From Trichobilharzia regenti (lineage: Eukaryota; Platyhelminthes; Trematoda; Strigeidida; Schistosomatidae): a stretch of DNA of 64,000 nt. This document shows, piece after piece, positions 9,401 through 20,566 of this stretch; within the stretch, counting starts at the first letter, position 1, and each line of letters opens with the position of its first letter. A model generated the notes under the pieces. That model saw only the letters and a program-made list of their open reading frames with translations. It was not told where the DNA came from and did no database searches. Location: contig CALYDD020000274.1 in the NCBI GenBank assembly GCA_944472135.2, forward strand, positions 40,173-104,172, given 5' to 3'. The position numbers were made by a program, and so were the translations under genes.

Positions 9401-11092
9401 TAATAATAATAATGATTTACTTTGTTCCAAAAGCATTACTTGTGATACAGAATAGAATTTTCGGCATTAATCACAATATTGCATCTAATATCCTCAAATT
9501 ATAAATAAAAATTAATCACACAGAAAATTTTCCACATTTACAATAAAGGTAGTGTCAAAAACATGCAGCATATAAAATGGAAATAATAATAATGATAACA
9601 GCTAGGGTAATAATAATAATAAAAGTGAAAATTGCCATGGGCTTGTTTCACACATTATTGTCAATGCGGTATAGAAATCCTAGCATGCTTAAAAATATTG
9701 AATATAATGTTCTCTTTACATGATAGTGATGGTGAGGGGAAAAAGAAAGATTACAGCAGCCATGGAGATAAGTTGGTGTTAGCAATTATGAGAGTAAAAC
9801 AAAGAAGCGACAGGTCCATAAATATAATAGAAATAATTAAAGTAAAACTTGAAGGTATATAAGGATGGATGGAGGAAATCGTTTATTTACTAGATGAAAA
9901 AAGGTTAGTTATTTCCTGCCTGACGCTATTTTCATCACATAAAATACGTGACAAGTATGATATCATATAATTTTTATGCTTAGACGTGCGAGCATACAGT
10001 TTTCTGAAGTTGTTCTACCTCAGGAGATGCAAGGTGAAAGCTGAGGGTAAAGCGGATGCTCCAAGTCAGACAAAATTCCTTCAGCAAATTTATTGCACGA
10101 AGTCAAGCGCCTATCGACAACGACGTTAACTATGTGGTCCACTGGGACACCACTCACTCTACTGACAGTCTTCAGCATTCTACAAATTGTGGCGGTCTTT
10201 TTTAAGCAAACCGGGAAAGAATAAGAGTGAACAATAAAGAAGAATAGGTAGGATGCAAGAGTTTATGAACTGTAAGAGGAGGGATTGAGTTATACCCGAG
10301 TGTCTTAACTTATTAACATAAAATGTCAGGCGGAATATTTTACTGGAGATTGCTAAGACGTGGGAAGACCAGGAGAAATCAGAAGAGAGAATAAGTCCAA
10401 GATACTTAATTTCTGATTTGATTCCTATATCATTGTCGTCAATTTTACAAGTGTCATGAGAATCGATGACTTCTTTTAACTGTCTTTTACATCTTAAGCT
10501 GAAATTAACAGTTTGACACTTAGAAGGATTCAGTTTAAGACCATTTGCTGACTCCCGATAGAAAGCTATTTATTTTGGTACAATCTAGCTGGCAGTTAAC
10601 AGCCATTGAAACTGTTAAGTCATCAACGGACTTCACAAAGTTTGTTTCATCAGAGTAAGGCAATTCATGTAAGAAGAAAGAAAAAAGAAAAGGAGAAAGG
10701 ACAGCGCCTTGAGGGACATCAGATTCAGTAGCCAATGAAGTGGAGGACTTCCCTTTATACACGGTGTACTGCTTTCTTTCTGATAAATAGGAATATAACC
10801 AGTTGACAGCCCAACATTCTGTTTGACTAGCAGCAAGTTTATTTAACAAGATTTCCCTAGGGACCGAGTCGAGAGCAGATGTATAGTCTAGGAAGGCACA
10901 ACAAACAAATTTAGCCCCCTTGTCTAGACTGGAAGCAATGTTATAATATAAGATGGCAGCCGCATCTAAAGTGTTTCTACTGTGCTTATGGGCAAATTGT
11001 TTAGCGTCATTAAAGGATTTAAGCGAAGGTACAAGAATAAGTAAAAGTAATTTCTCCATGGTTTTTAAAATAAGGTCTATTTTTTATTTTCA
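9401..11092 (-). pseudogene. 5'-truncated CR1-2-like RT and 3' UTR
   Basis: Minus strand, from right to left: MEKLLLL, FAHKHSRNTLDAA, FLDYTSALDSVPR, DVPQGAVLSPFLFSF and FVKSVDDLTVS (S-V-D-D in place of YADD). After a frame change come the thumb and C-terminal parts, with LSPCISSG near 10021. A 3' UTR then runs to a (TAA)n tail at 9401-9413. The tail UTR contains the CR1-2 motifs ACAGAATAGAATTTTCGGCA and TTTGTTCC. The endonuclease is missing. In copy A base 10021 makes TGA where copy B (39078) has a serine codon. Several frame breaks make this non-functional. Confidence 0.85.
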
Positions 11093-12325
11093 CCCCTTCA
11101 CCCTTCTTCAGTCAATTTCGCAAGATCTTGTAGAGTTCCTGAGTTTTAAAGGTGCCCCTTAGGGCTTTATTTTTCTCGAGTTTTACCTTCATTTTATGTC
11201 TCTCCTCAAGATTTTTGAATTTTTGATGTATCTGCTGTAACGCACTAAATTCTTTGTATAAATAAAATTTTGTTTTCAGTTTTCTTAGTTTTAATCACGT
11301 TTTGTGGTCTGTGAATAGAGTTGGTGTATTTAGGGCGGATTTTACGGGCACGACTGTGTCTCTCACCAAACTGATTTTCTTGTAGAAGATACTAGGTGTT
11401 ACTTCTAAGTTATTATTGGTGAAAAACTCATCCCAGCCAGAGCTTCTCAAGAGCGTTGGTAGGAATTCCCTATGGGCATTTCCATGGTCCCTATATTGAT
11501 AGTAAACTGGGGAACTTTAAGGTGTGTGTTCAGTTGTTAGTTGAAGAGGTAGACTGCGGTACACTATGTTGTGATAACTGTTGTCGAGTTTGGCCCCCAA
11601 ATCTATCGAGGTTGGCTCCATTTTGTGGCAGAGGACTTAGTCGAGAATATTGTTATGTCGTGTTGGGAGGTGTACTCACTGCTTCCATCCTCCTACATTT
11701 ATAGCTTCTAGGAGCTCCTTGTGGGTTCTCGGTCCAGTGCAGGTATCCCACTTCACTCCGGAAGGTTGAAATCGCCACAAACTGGTTTTCAGTTGAATTC
11801 CAGCGTAGACACATGCCCTAGTATTCCTCCGATAACCGCATCAGTCGTTTTAGATCTGTTAGGAGCTCTGTATACACATCCCACTAGAATTTTATTTTCA
11901 TTGGCGTGGATGCTTATCCACTCAGATTCTGGGAGTATGTCGATAGTTAGGTTTGTGAAAGTATTGGAGTCAGCTGATTCAGAAGCATATATTAGACACT
12001 CGCCTCCTCTTTTGTCCACTCTATCATTCCTATGGATGTCATAATTATCAATTATCAGCTTTGTGTCAGGTATATCGCTAGTTAGCCAAGTTTCAGTTAC
12101 TAAGATCAGCGTTGGCCGTTCCATGTATACCAAGCTGTGGAGGTAAGTTGTTTTGCTAAGGAAAGATCGAGCATTTAAGAGAATAATTTTTAGAAAACCT
12201 GGGTTATTGGGAGAATAATTAGTAGGTTTTCTTGTTACTATCCCTAGCTCTCGGTTGCCTATGTTATGTTTAGAAGGATTCTCAGATGAAACAGTGTAAG
12301 TGTCAAGGAACTTATCCCTAAGTTC
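11093..12325 (-). pseudogene. CR1-1-like endonuclease fragment
   Basis: On the minus strand an open segment 12325-11789 carries the APE-type endonuclease start: ILLNARS, LVTETWLTS, RGGECLIY and GCVYRAP. It continues in broken frames to 11093 with GDFNLPE, a GGWKQ block and the basic post-endonuclease linker ending in YKILRN. Motif order and spacing match residues ~150-505 of CR1-1 ORF2, not CR1-2. At about 11093 it joins a CR1-2-like RT in the same orientation. The fragment is therefore either one half of a chimeric element or the target of a 5'-truncated insertion. Frameshifts and stops after 11789 make it inactive. Confidence 0.8.
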
Positions 12326-13468
12326 CTATTGTTACGAAGACGCTCCGCACCGATAAATACTATGTACTTTCTTTGACTTTAACTCCAAAACACCAGTATT
12401 GCGAGAAGGAAGTTATATTGTTTGGCAATTAAAGTGGAGAACAGTAAAAGTCTATAAACAAATATTTTAGACAAAATAATGGGGTACTTTTATTCGTTTT
12501 TGGTCGTCCTCTTCGAACTTGCACACGATCGAACTATTCGCGCACTCGAATCGCCCACCAATGGCTACCAGTTCCAAAAATAAGCGTTCAATGTTCACCT
12601 CGATTCACAACTAAACATCCAGAATCATTTCGGGTCAAGAAGAAGCCTGTGTAATTTAGTTACTACTCAGATTGCTGAACTTATCACCTGATTCTCTGGT
12701 AACTGTTCCATCGGTGGGCGCTTTCAAATGGATATATATCGCACGGATTAGCATTGACCACAAGGGCATAATATCCTCTTTATCTAAACCTGAATCCGAG
12801 CGCCAAGAATGGCTGGACTTATTCGTCACGTACTCTAGAAGTTACGTTTGGAATTTTTTTTGCCAGTAATTTTTAATAAAATTGTATTATATGTTATCTA
12901 GATTGAGGGAAATTCCCACTTTTTGGCTGGTTATGCTGGTGTCCGCCTCATGTGATCTGACTGCGACACACTTTTAGCATATTGGTTGCAATGATTAGTG
13001 TTTCAGATGGAATGTATCAAAATGTCGGTGTAATGAGGGAGATAGGATAGTTAGAGGGTAATGCCATTTACACCACTCATTTACTCCATGTAGAAGCTGC
13101 ATCTTTCGGCATAGTATCATTCAGTGAAGACTTCATGTCTCAGGATATCAGTACAGCCTATTTTCGTGTGAAGAACAGTCTTTTTTGACAAAATAATTCT
13201 CTCAATACTTGGAAATCACCTGCAAATGTTATCAGAATCGTTGGTGGGAGCCTAAGTTGTCATTTAGATGTGCTTTTCACTTTATCTGTGGTTGGACAGG
13301 AATTATGGTAAGTTGAAAGGTTATCTCTAAATGGATTTCATATATATTGGCACTGGTTAGTGCAGTGTGCTATGGGTTATGTGAATTAAATGTACAAAAA
13401 TATCTCAACTGTAATAATATTGGGCCATTGTCTACTTAGCTGACTGATAGGATAACAAACATGGGTGG
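12326..13468. other. Unrecognised sequence
   Basis: No known element was recognised. A 65-codon plus-strand frame at 12672-12869 has no identifiable homology. A GTAAGT donor-like site occurs at about 13309. Nothing here supports a gene call. Confidence 0.4.
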
Positions 13469-14119
13469 TTGTCACGATGCCAAACAGTTAATTTCACCTT
13501 TAGGCATAAATCTGACCTAAACAAACTGGTTAGCACTCACGAGGTGTGCAACATAGATGGCACTGAAATAGAAACTAAGTCGGAAATTAAATACCTAGGC
13601 GTCACTCTATCTTCTGATCTTTCCTGGTCGTCTCATATCTTGACGATTTCCAAGAAAATATACCGTCTTACCTTCTACATCAAGAAGTTAAGACATTCTG
13701 GTGTAACCCAACCCTTACTACTACAATTTGTTAACTCCCGTATTCTGCCTATAATTCTCTATTGCTCCCCCTTAGTCTTTCCTGGGCTATTGAAGAAAGA
13801 CTATACCTTATTACGTAGGATGTTAAAGGTTGTCAGCAGGGTAAGCAGTTTACCACTTAGCCAGCTTGTTAACATTCTGGTGGACAGGCACATGGACTCA
13901 TGTGAAAAATGGGCGAAGTCCATTTTATCTGACTCACAACACCCTCTACACTCACAACTCTCCCCATGTATCTCTTCAGGGAAAACAAGAAGTCTATATA
14001 GGAAACTATATGCCCGCACTAGTAAGTACAAAAACTCATCCATACCCTACCTAGCCCGTGTTCTGTGTGATAAAGAATGCATCAGGCAGGAAACCTTTAA
14101 CTTATTAAATAGTCACTAG
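13469..14119 (+). pseudogene. CR1-2-like RT C-terminal fragment (216 aa) with intact 3' end
   Basis: Begins in the RT thumb (CQTVNFTFRH) and continues with IDGTEIETKS.IKYLG, SSDLSWSSHI, YCSPLVFPGLLKKDY and LSPCISSG to a natural stop after LLNSH. These are the C-terminal ~215 residues of the CR1-2 protein; upstream domains are absent. The 3' UTR continues to about 14549 and ends with GGAATAAAGC and an ATAATAATAATTATTATT tail. It is a classic 5'-truncated retrotransposon insertion. Copy B has one R-to-K change in this fragment. Confidence 0.88.
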
Positions 14120-14549
14120 AACCAATGAATCTCGTCTTTCCAACTCACATCATTTATGGGTACAACGTTTTCTCTCTTTTCCATTCTCTCTACCTTTTTT
14201 GTCTTTATTTTTGTTAAGTGCTGTTTTGTTTTTCTCTTCCTTGCAAACTCTAGTTAAAACATTCTTGTTGTTCTTTTACACTCTGTATATCTCGACCATT
14301 TTGCTATCGCTTACGCCAGTAAATATGCTAGTAGTATCTACTTTTGTAACACCTTCAAACATTTTAATTTTGGCTTTGCTACCGACATACTAATATGTTG
14401 TTGAGATAATCTATAATCTATGTAGAACTTTATTTATTGTTAATGTAAAAACTGGATGCACTATTGTAGTAAAAAATGCTGAGAATTCCATTCTGTATCA
14501 CAAGTACTGATTTGGAATAAAGCTTATATAATAATAATAATTATTATTG

Positions 14550-16224
14550 CAAGTACGGTGCAGTGGAGAAGGCAATTACTCGTGTAAATTTCCTTGCTGT
14601 TCCAATTAATGCACTAAATCATTACACGGTATGATTATACGCATGAGTCGTGGTGATTATGAGGACTGAATCTATTCAGCTTTATTATCATTAATATGAA
14701 TTTATTCTCTTTTACAATTTCCACTGACTGTATACTTAATGCTACAATATTTTTGATCACCAATAGTGGAGATGAATTTCTCCTGAGATTTCCATTTAGA
14801 CAAAGCAGTACAGATGCTCTATGACGATTGAATTTTCTAGTTTGCATTATATGACATTATTATCCTCATCAACACAACAGGTCTGTGTACTTTACAATAG
14901 TTGAAGTGTTTCACTATGTTGTTAGCACTGTGCATAGCTGTCTAGAGTTGAGGCATGTTCAGCTTATATTTGATGCCTATAGTCTCCTAAATGTGAAAAT
15001 GTGATTTCTGTAGGATTCACAAAACCTTGTGGACTAGACATTACTGAGATTGTGGATTAACTTCTAAGTTATACACTTGCAATACTTCATTTCATGTAAA
15101 AGTGTTTAGTGTGAAGTTGATCTGCAAGTAAGCTTGATGAGAGAATGACGCCTCAATAGTATGAATGTTTCGGAGATTGCCTTGAAATTTGCATATAGTC
15201 CTCAAATGCAGGAAAACATATGATGTATATTTATGTATACGGCGTCAACATAAATATCAGCTGTAGACTACAAATACATTTATCGCCCTGAGATAATACT
15301 TAGTTTTAACAGAATGATTGTATTCATATTGTATGCTAATATGTAGAATTATCTCTTGTTAACTTCATGTTATGCTAGTTCTAACATGTACTTTATTTTT
15401 TCCAGGTATACGGAGGTTGTCGAATATGAAATCAGCGGAAACATCATTCGGTCAAACTAACTTTATTACCCTTCATCAGAATTTTCTTTTGTAAATTAAT
15501 CAAATGTTTAATATACTCTTGATTACTTCTTCCTGTAGACTTCTTCAATTCCTCGCTATACTATGTGCTTTTGTAATAAGTGAATTAGGAATAATAAACG
15601 CTAAGCTTAGTTAGTGGGATGGAAATTCACTGTAGTATTATGAGAATGTTACTTTAGTCATTAGTAGGATTTCGTGTCTGTTTCTACACAATAGCACATT
15701 GTAAAAGCTAAGTGGGATTTAGCAAGTTGAATAATAATTCTGTACTGTTTGATACTCTAAAGTCGCCTTATCTAACCAGTTGAAAGTCTGTATACTGTTA
15801 AACGCCAAGTATGTAGTACAAGTAAATGTAGTAACTTAGGCTTGATATCTACTTCACTAATCTGTTAATATGCAGTGACATCATCAAATAGACTGTTCAC
15901 TTGACAATCAGCTAAGAAACAATTTTTATTTATTTTAATATGCCGTTGAATCATAGGATGTTATCTAGTATCCATCATTTCTGTGATCAAAAACTGCGGT
16001 ATTTGCATGTCTACTTTATAGATGTTAAATAACCTACGCCTGTATGCATCTAATTACCTCCAGTATTCCCTATTCATTTGGTGTGTGTAAACTAAACAAG
16101 TCTTTCATAAATTCTCCCATAAATGCCAAACTTTCTAGTGTTACAAGCGTTAATAAGACCTGCTTCCTTTGTTTCAAATCAAATGAGGTATATACGAACT
16201 AAGGGAAAGTTACTCTTACTTAAT
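14550..16224. other. Unrecognised sequence; possible isolated terminal exon
   Basis: No repeat or protein family was recognised over 1.7 kb. A good 3' splice acceptor (pyrimidine tract then TTTTTTCCAG, AG at 15404-15405) precedes a 28-codon open frame ending in TAA at 15492-15494. This could be a host terminal exon, but nothing else supports it. Confidence 0.3.
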
Positions 16225-16825
16225 CTTTAACCCTCACTCAGAGCCTTTAACGATCCCAAACAGTTCTCCTATAAACACAGTAGACGTACTTTAGATGCAG
16301 CTGCAGTCTTGCTTCACAACATTTTCTCCAGTATAGACAATGGGGCTAAATTCGCTGCACCTTCCTAGAGTACACATCCGCTTTCGACTCACTACCTAGA
16401 GATATTCTGTTAGATAAGCTTGCTGAAACTCAAACTGAGTATTGGATTGTTAGATGGCTTCATTCTAATTTATCAGGGAGAAAGCAGAACACTGTAGGTC
16501 AGGGGGAAGTCGTCCATTACCAATTGTATTTTTGTTTGATGAAGTTATTGTACGAATGCATACGAGAAGAACTTTTTCAAACACGCGGACGATCTAACTA
16601 CTTCAATGTCTGTTAACTGCCAACTACACCGTACTAAGATGAACAGCTCTCTATTAGGAGTGGGAAAATGCTCTTAAACTAAATCCTTCGAAATGTCAGA
16701 CTGTTATTTTCAGTTTCCGATGTAAACGAAAGTTAGTTGAAGGTGTTAATTCCTATGACCGTTGCAAAATTGATAATAGTGATATGGAAATGAAGTCTGA
16801 CTCTAAGTATCTCGGACTGATTCAT
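16225..16825 (+). pseudogene. Heavily decayed CR1-2-like RT fragment
   Basis: Recognisable islands in several frames: EPFNDPKQFSYKHSRRTLDA, LLHNIFSSIDNGAKF, then after frame breaks LKLNPSKCQTVIFSFRCKR, and MKSDSKYLGL. They are in the right order for the RT fingers, palm and thumb of CR1-2. Multiple stops and deletions, including loss of most of the catalytic YADD region, show an old insertion. Confidence 0.75.
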
Positions 16826-17772
16826 CGCAGCGTGTTGGCCCTAAATGTATGCCACATGCAGGCATAATGTTTATGAGCTAGGTATGCAAATCATGGTAGA
16901 CGCTTGTACGGTACATTCATTATTTATAAAACTAACTCGCACGTAAGAACTATGGTTTGATCAGTTATACAACGTTTAATACATTTAGACACAATTAACC
17001 TACGATGCTGACTTCTATGACGCATTACCTAAAACTACATTAATATAGTTTCCGCTGAAGGTTATCTCCTATAGTTACTACCTTAGTGGGCAACTTAGCG
17101 TTATCTTTGAATAACGAAAATTCCGAGAACTTTCTTGGTAAAAAGATCGTCCCTTACTCGAAAAAATTAAATATACCCTAGTCTCCACAAAAACGTTCAG
17201 AGGTATTCATCCTATCACCGCAAACGACTCACTATTTGCAGCCATTTAAAAAGTAAAAATAAATTTACCGATGGCAGCGTGCTTATGATTTCTAGATATC
17301 ATAATGTACCATGAGGAAAACGCTATCTCCATGCGGTTATAAGTCAGATGTGCGAAATTAGTCAGAAACACAACAACCACGATTCTCAGTCACATAACAT
17401 CTTACTTCGCTACCTAATCGTATAGTCGTATTAACGGATGTTTCGCCGAAGAAAAGAAGACTACTGGTTCAAGGATAATTTATTTAGTTTTTTTTAAGAT
17501 CGTGAACATCTGTGTCTATAGTCACGGAAGAATCACAACTTCGAGGAAACCATCAATCGTAGACTACAACCCGAAACGTTATTCTTCCTAATTAATGTCT
17601 TACCTTTAACTGGGATTGTTTGAACACTCACCAGATCACCGTATTTTATCCGCTTTGAAAACCGTTTTGCAACCCATCGAATGGATGTTAACACTGGCTC
17701 TATTACGGGTAGTCCTAGTTCATTTATTGCGATCTAGTACATCAAGCAATAATAAGCATAAGTAACACTTAC
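16826..17772. other. Unrecognised sequence
   Basis: No coding frame longer than about 60 codons, no known repeat and no terminal repeat was seen here. Confidence 0.4.
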
Positions 17773-18060
17773 CCTTAAGGATTCCAGGTTCTTTTAGTTC
17801 CCCCAAAATATACACAAGCACAACAGATTCATACTTTTCATGCGGCTCAACCTTATTTGGCTTAGATTCTCTCACAATATATTTTTTTAAATGATAGCAG
17901 ACACACGGATGGTATATTCACATTCTCAAAAATCTTCAAAGCTTTTTCAACTTCAACCCAGGTTCTAAATTCTCTGGGTTTAATTTGTTCTTCGAAAACC
18001 TTGCTAATACCAACTCTGATGGTGCTCTCTTCAACAGATTCACTCGCAGATTGTTGTATG
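17773..18060 (-). pseudogene. Possible exon of a FAR1/MULE-like protein, one-base frameshift
   Basis: On the minus strand a TTTGCAG acceptor (AG at 18062-18061) opens a frame that ends at a consensus donor (GTAAGT starting at 17772). The peptide includes FEEQIKPREFRTWVEVEKAL, KIFENVNIPSVC and, after a frame change, KVEPHEKYESVVLVYILGE. The pattern of a W-E-containing start, a basic SFKK region and a KY..VVLVYI block recalls the FAR1-like N-terminal domain of Mutator-like (MULE) transposases and their host derivatives. Family recognition is tentative. Both reading halves are rejoined if one A is ignored in the A7 run at 17882-17888 (T7 on the plus strand). Copy B has the same run. Either a decayed exon or a homopolymer error shared by both copies. 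Confidence 0.35.
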
Positions 18061-18359
18061 CTGCAAACATGAACGAAAAAGACACTCTTTTTCCAGATTT
18101 CTACATGTTATGCAAGTAACTGAGCCAACAATTGTAACGGCAACCAACTAATGGACTGGAAACAACTGCTTCTGACAGCCAAACATCTTCATGTGCACAA
18201 TTTCAAAACCCTCTACACAGTACTAATTCATTAACAGCTGAAAACCAACTAAAACACTCAAAGCCGCATGAATGCAAGGTATGAAAACAATTACACCGAA
18301 ATGAATGCACTGGCCTGGTAGTGAAAACTTCCGAAACCAAAGAAATAATTCATTTTAAC

Positions 18360-18610
18360 AGCAACGGAAACAAAAAATGAGGTGAAACGCAACATTTGTG
18401 AACGATACGCAACAAGATAAGTCGTGTATAACGGCAGGATAAACGGAAAAACAAACGCGTTAACGAACAGCTACGGAACTGCGATCCAACATGGCCGACT
18501 AAAATGGACGAAAATGACCTTCGAGCGCCTCACTCCACCAATGACCTTGATAAGTGACGGATAATTTCAGCCCCAAGAATTCATAAGATTATAACAAGCT
18601 CATCAAAAAG
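18360..18610. repeat. Diverged repeat shared with 29500-29760
   Basis: Matching landmarks: ATCCAACATGG(C/T)CGACTAA, GCGAAAAT or GACGAAAAT, GATAATTTC(A/G)G and a run of A-rich segments upstream. It lies upstream (minus strand) of the possible FAR1-like exon at 17773-18060, so it may be the 5' region of that element. Confidence 0.5.
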
Positions 18611-18982
18611 TCATCAGTTTGTGGAGATTAGTTAGAACTTTTGTAAGGGATCCCAAATCGTTTTTAGGTGCTAGTATAAGCCAATTTGATTTCTTCGTGC
18701 TCGCCTCTTGATTGTGAGTCATAGTTTCCTGATCTTCGGTAAACTTCTACGTAGCTCGTCCCGCCACTCGACTGTCATAGCTTTAGTTGACTCCAAAAGG
18801 AGCATTGCTGGGATTAATTATGTGCGGTTTGTAGTATGAGGTGTGTTATCTATCGCGGTACGTTCAACGTTTGCGTTACATTTTTACGTGATTCGTTACA
18901 TAAAATTTATCTTGTTGTAGTACTTGCACAAGTACTATACCACTTCCATACTTGTAACCACTAACTCTTATTTCTAATAGTT

Positions 18983-20566
18983 ATGGTTAATCAAAGTAAA
19001 AAGCAGCGAACCCAATCCCCTGTAAAACTGGTGTCTAATTTAACGTCCTTGATTGCTACATCAAGCAACACACCCCCAACAAACGGCTATAGTGAGTCAC
19101 ATAACTCACGTGTATGCCGTAAGCGTCGAGCTGAAACTGAAAATAAAACTGTACTGACAGCCAGTATTAGCACTACTCCTAAAAATTCGGTACCCTCTGC
19201 TCATACAGAACTCCTCCCTTCACCTTATGTGCTTATGGAGAAACTCCAGCCATCAAGCTCTTTTTCAGTACTATCTTCAGAAATAGAACTTCTAAAGTTG
19301 TCTATAGGAGAACTTAAGGCTGAGTTAAGGGAAATAAAAAACAGCAAGTCAGTAAATGCTGGAAACATCGAAACCAATACCGAGATATCCAAATTATCAG
19401 ATCAGATCAGCGATATCAGATCGCAGGTCTGTGAACTGACACCTCTAACTATCCTCATGAAAACGGTAAACCTTAACAAGCTTGACACAGAATCGGTAAC
19501 TAAGGTAGATAACCTCATTAACTTTGTTACCACAGAAGTAACAAAACGACTCGACGCAAAACTGAGTGCTATTGTCTACAACGTTCCGGACAATGAGGCA
19601 CTAAAAAAGGTACAGCGCATCTTACTTAGTGAAGCGAAAATGCCTAACTCCAAGACTAAGTGCTACAGGCTGAAGAAGAGTCAACATGAAAAGTGTTGTC
19701 CTATTCGTTTTCAGTTCGAAACACCGGCAGAGACCAGAAAATTCATTCACTCCCAACACACCCTATCGCAAGCCAGAAACTACAAACATATAAAGGTCGG
19801 GGTGGACAAAACAGTTATAGAAAGGCGCGCACACAACTATCTCACTAAGACTAATTGTGAAATAGGTAATAGGACATTGCAGCAAGCCATTATCCCCAAC
19901 CCTGTGAAAGATACAGTAGACCCCACCGCATCACCCCTCTCAAAACACACAGAAATGTCCCATCAGAGTGCAACACCAGCCGAAAGGCCACTAGACTGTA
20001 ACCAAATAAATAATAAAACCATACCACCCATCACCGCAGAATCTAAAATGCCACTAAATAACCCCAGAAAAAAAGTTAAAACCCCCCGAAACTCGACTTT
20101 GTCCTCTCCTAGCTATAATTCCATTGGTAAAGATAAGGAAAATATGCCCCTAAATCATACCAACAAAAACAGTGGCAGCTTAAATAAGCCCACACTCCCC
20201 ACGGTTAATAGTATTAGCACTCACAACGTGCTAAATCGCACCACGGCACACACTAATATCCAATGTCACAACGATGTCACCCTAAATAGTACAAGTGGTA
20301 ATAGTCAGAACTCGGCTACCAACAACTCAGGGTCTTCAGAGTATGGCACACAAACAAATTTCGACCGGATATATGGTACAAGTCTGCTGGGAACTAACCC
20401 AAAATGCAGTACACACGAAACCCACACAAGGACACAACTAGCATCAAACAATAGGTGGAATAATAAGCCATGGTCATCACAAGGATCCAATCATTTTTTA
20501 TCCCCCGCGTCCCTGTCAGCGTTGAAAAAACAGCTGGTAGGGATGTTAACACTCCTAAACCACTAG
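18983..20566 (+). CDS. CR1-1 ORF1: retrotransposon RNA-binding-type protein (527 aa)
   Basis: Starts at ATG 18983 after a short AT-rich leader. Residues ~1-90 are basic and Ser/Thr-rich. Residues ~95-150 form heptad-like segments (ELLKLSIGELKAELREIKN; LSDQISDIRSQV) suggesting a coiled coil. Residues ~170-285 hold a conserved block with IVYNVPDN at ~197-204, CYRLKK and CPIRFQF, compatible with the RRM-like fold of ORF1 proteins in this class. The tail is long, polar and Asn/Thr-rich. In the family, ORF1 protein coats element RNA and aids reverse transcription. The CR1-3 protein at 61363 is a clear but diverged homologue over the central block. No CCHC knuckle was seen. The last 97 bases overlap ORF2 and contain a frameshift-like signal. 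Confidence 0.85.
   Translation: MVNQSKKQRTQSPVKLVSNLTSLIATSSNTPPTNGYSESHNSRVCRKRRAETENKTVLTASISTTPKNSVPSAHTELLPSPYVLMEKLQPSSSFSVLSSEIELLKLSIGELKAELREIKNSKSVNAGNIETNTEISKLSDQISDIRSQVCELTPLTILMKTVNLNKLDTESVTKVDNLINFVTTEVTKRLDAKLSAIVYNVPDNEALKKVQRILLSEAKMPNSKTKCYRLKKSQHEKCCPIRFQFETPAETRKFIHSQHTLSQARNYKHIKVGVDKTVIERRAHNYLTKTNCEIGNRTLQQAIIPNPVKDTVDPTASPLSKHTEMSHQSATPAERPLDCNQINNKTIPPITAESKMPLNNPRKKVKTPRNSTLSSPSYNSIGKDKENMPLNHTNKNSGSLNKPTLPTVNSISTHNVLNRTTAHTNIQCHNDVTLNSTSGNSQNSATNNSGSSEYGTQTNFDRIYGTSLLGTNPKCSTHETHTRTQLASNNRWNNKPWSSQGSNHFLSPASLSALKKQLVGMLTLLNH

Noticed and set aside
9632..9862. 76-codon plus-strand frame
   Set aside because: It lies in the 3' UTR of a minus-strand CR1 remnant and has no homologue in other CR1-2 3' UTRs.
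12672..12869. 65-codon plus-strand frame
   Set aside because: The protein-like composition is suggestive, but there is no splice context, no ATG and no recognised family.
14199..14393. 64-codon hydrophobic frame
   Set aside because: It lies in the T-rich 3' UTR of the CR1-2 fragment; hydrophobicity is a composition effect.
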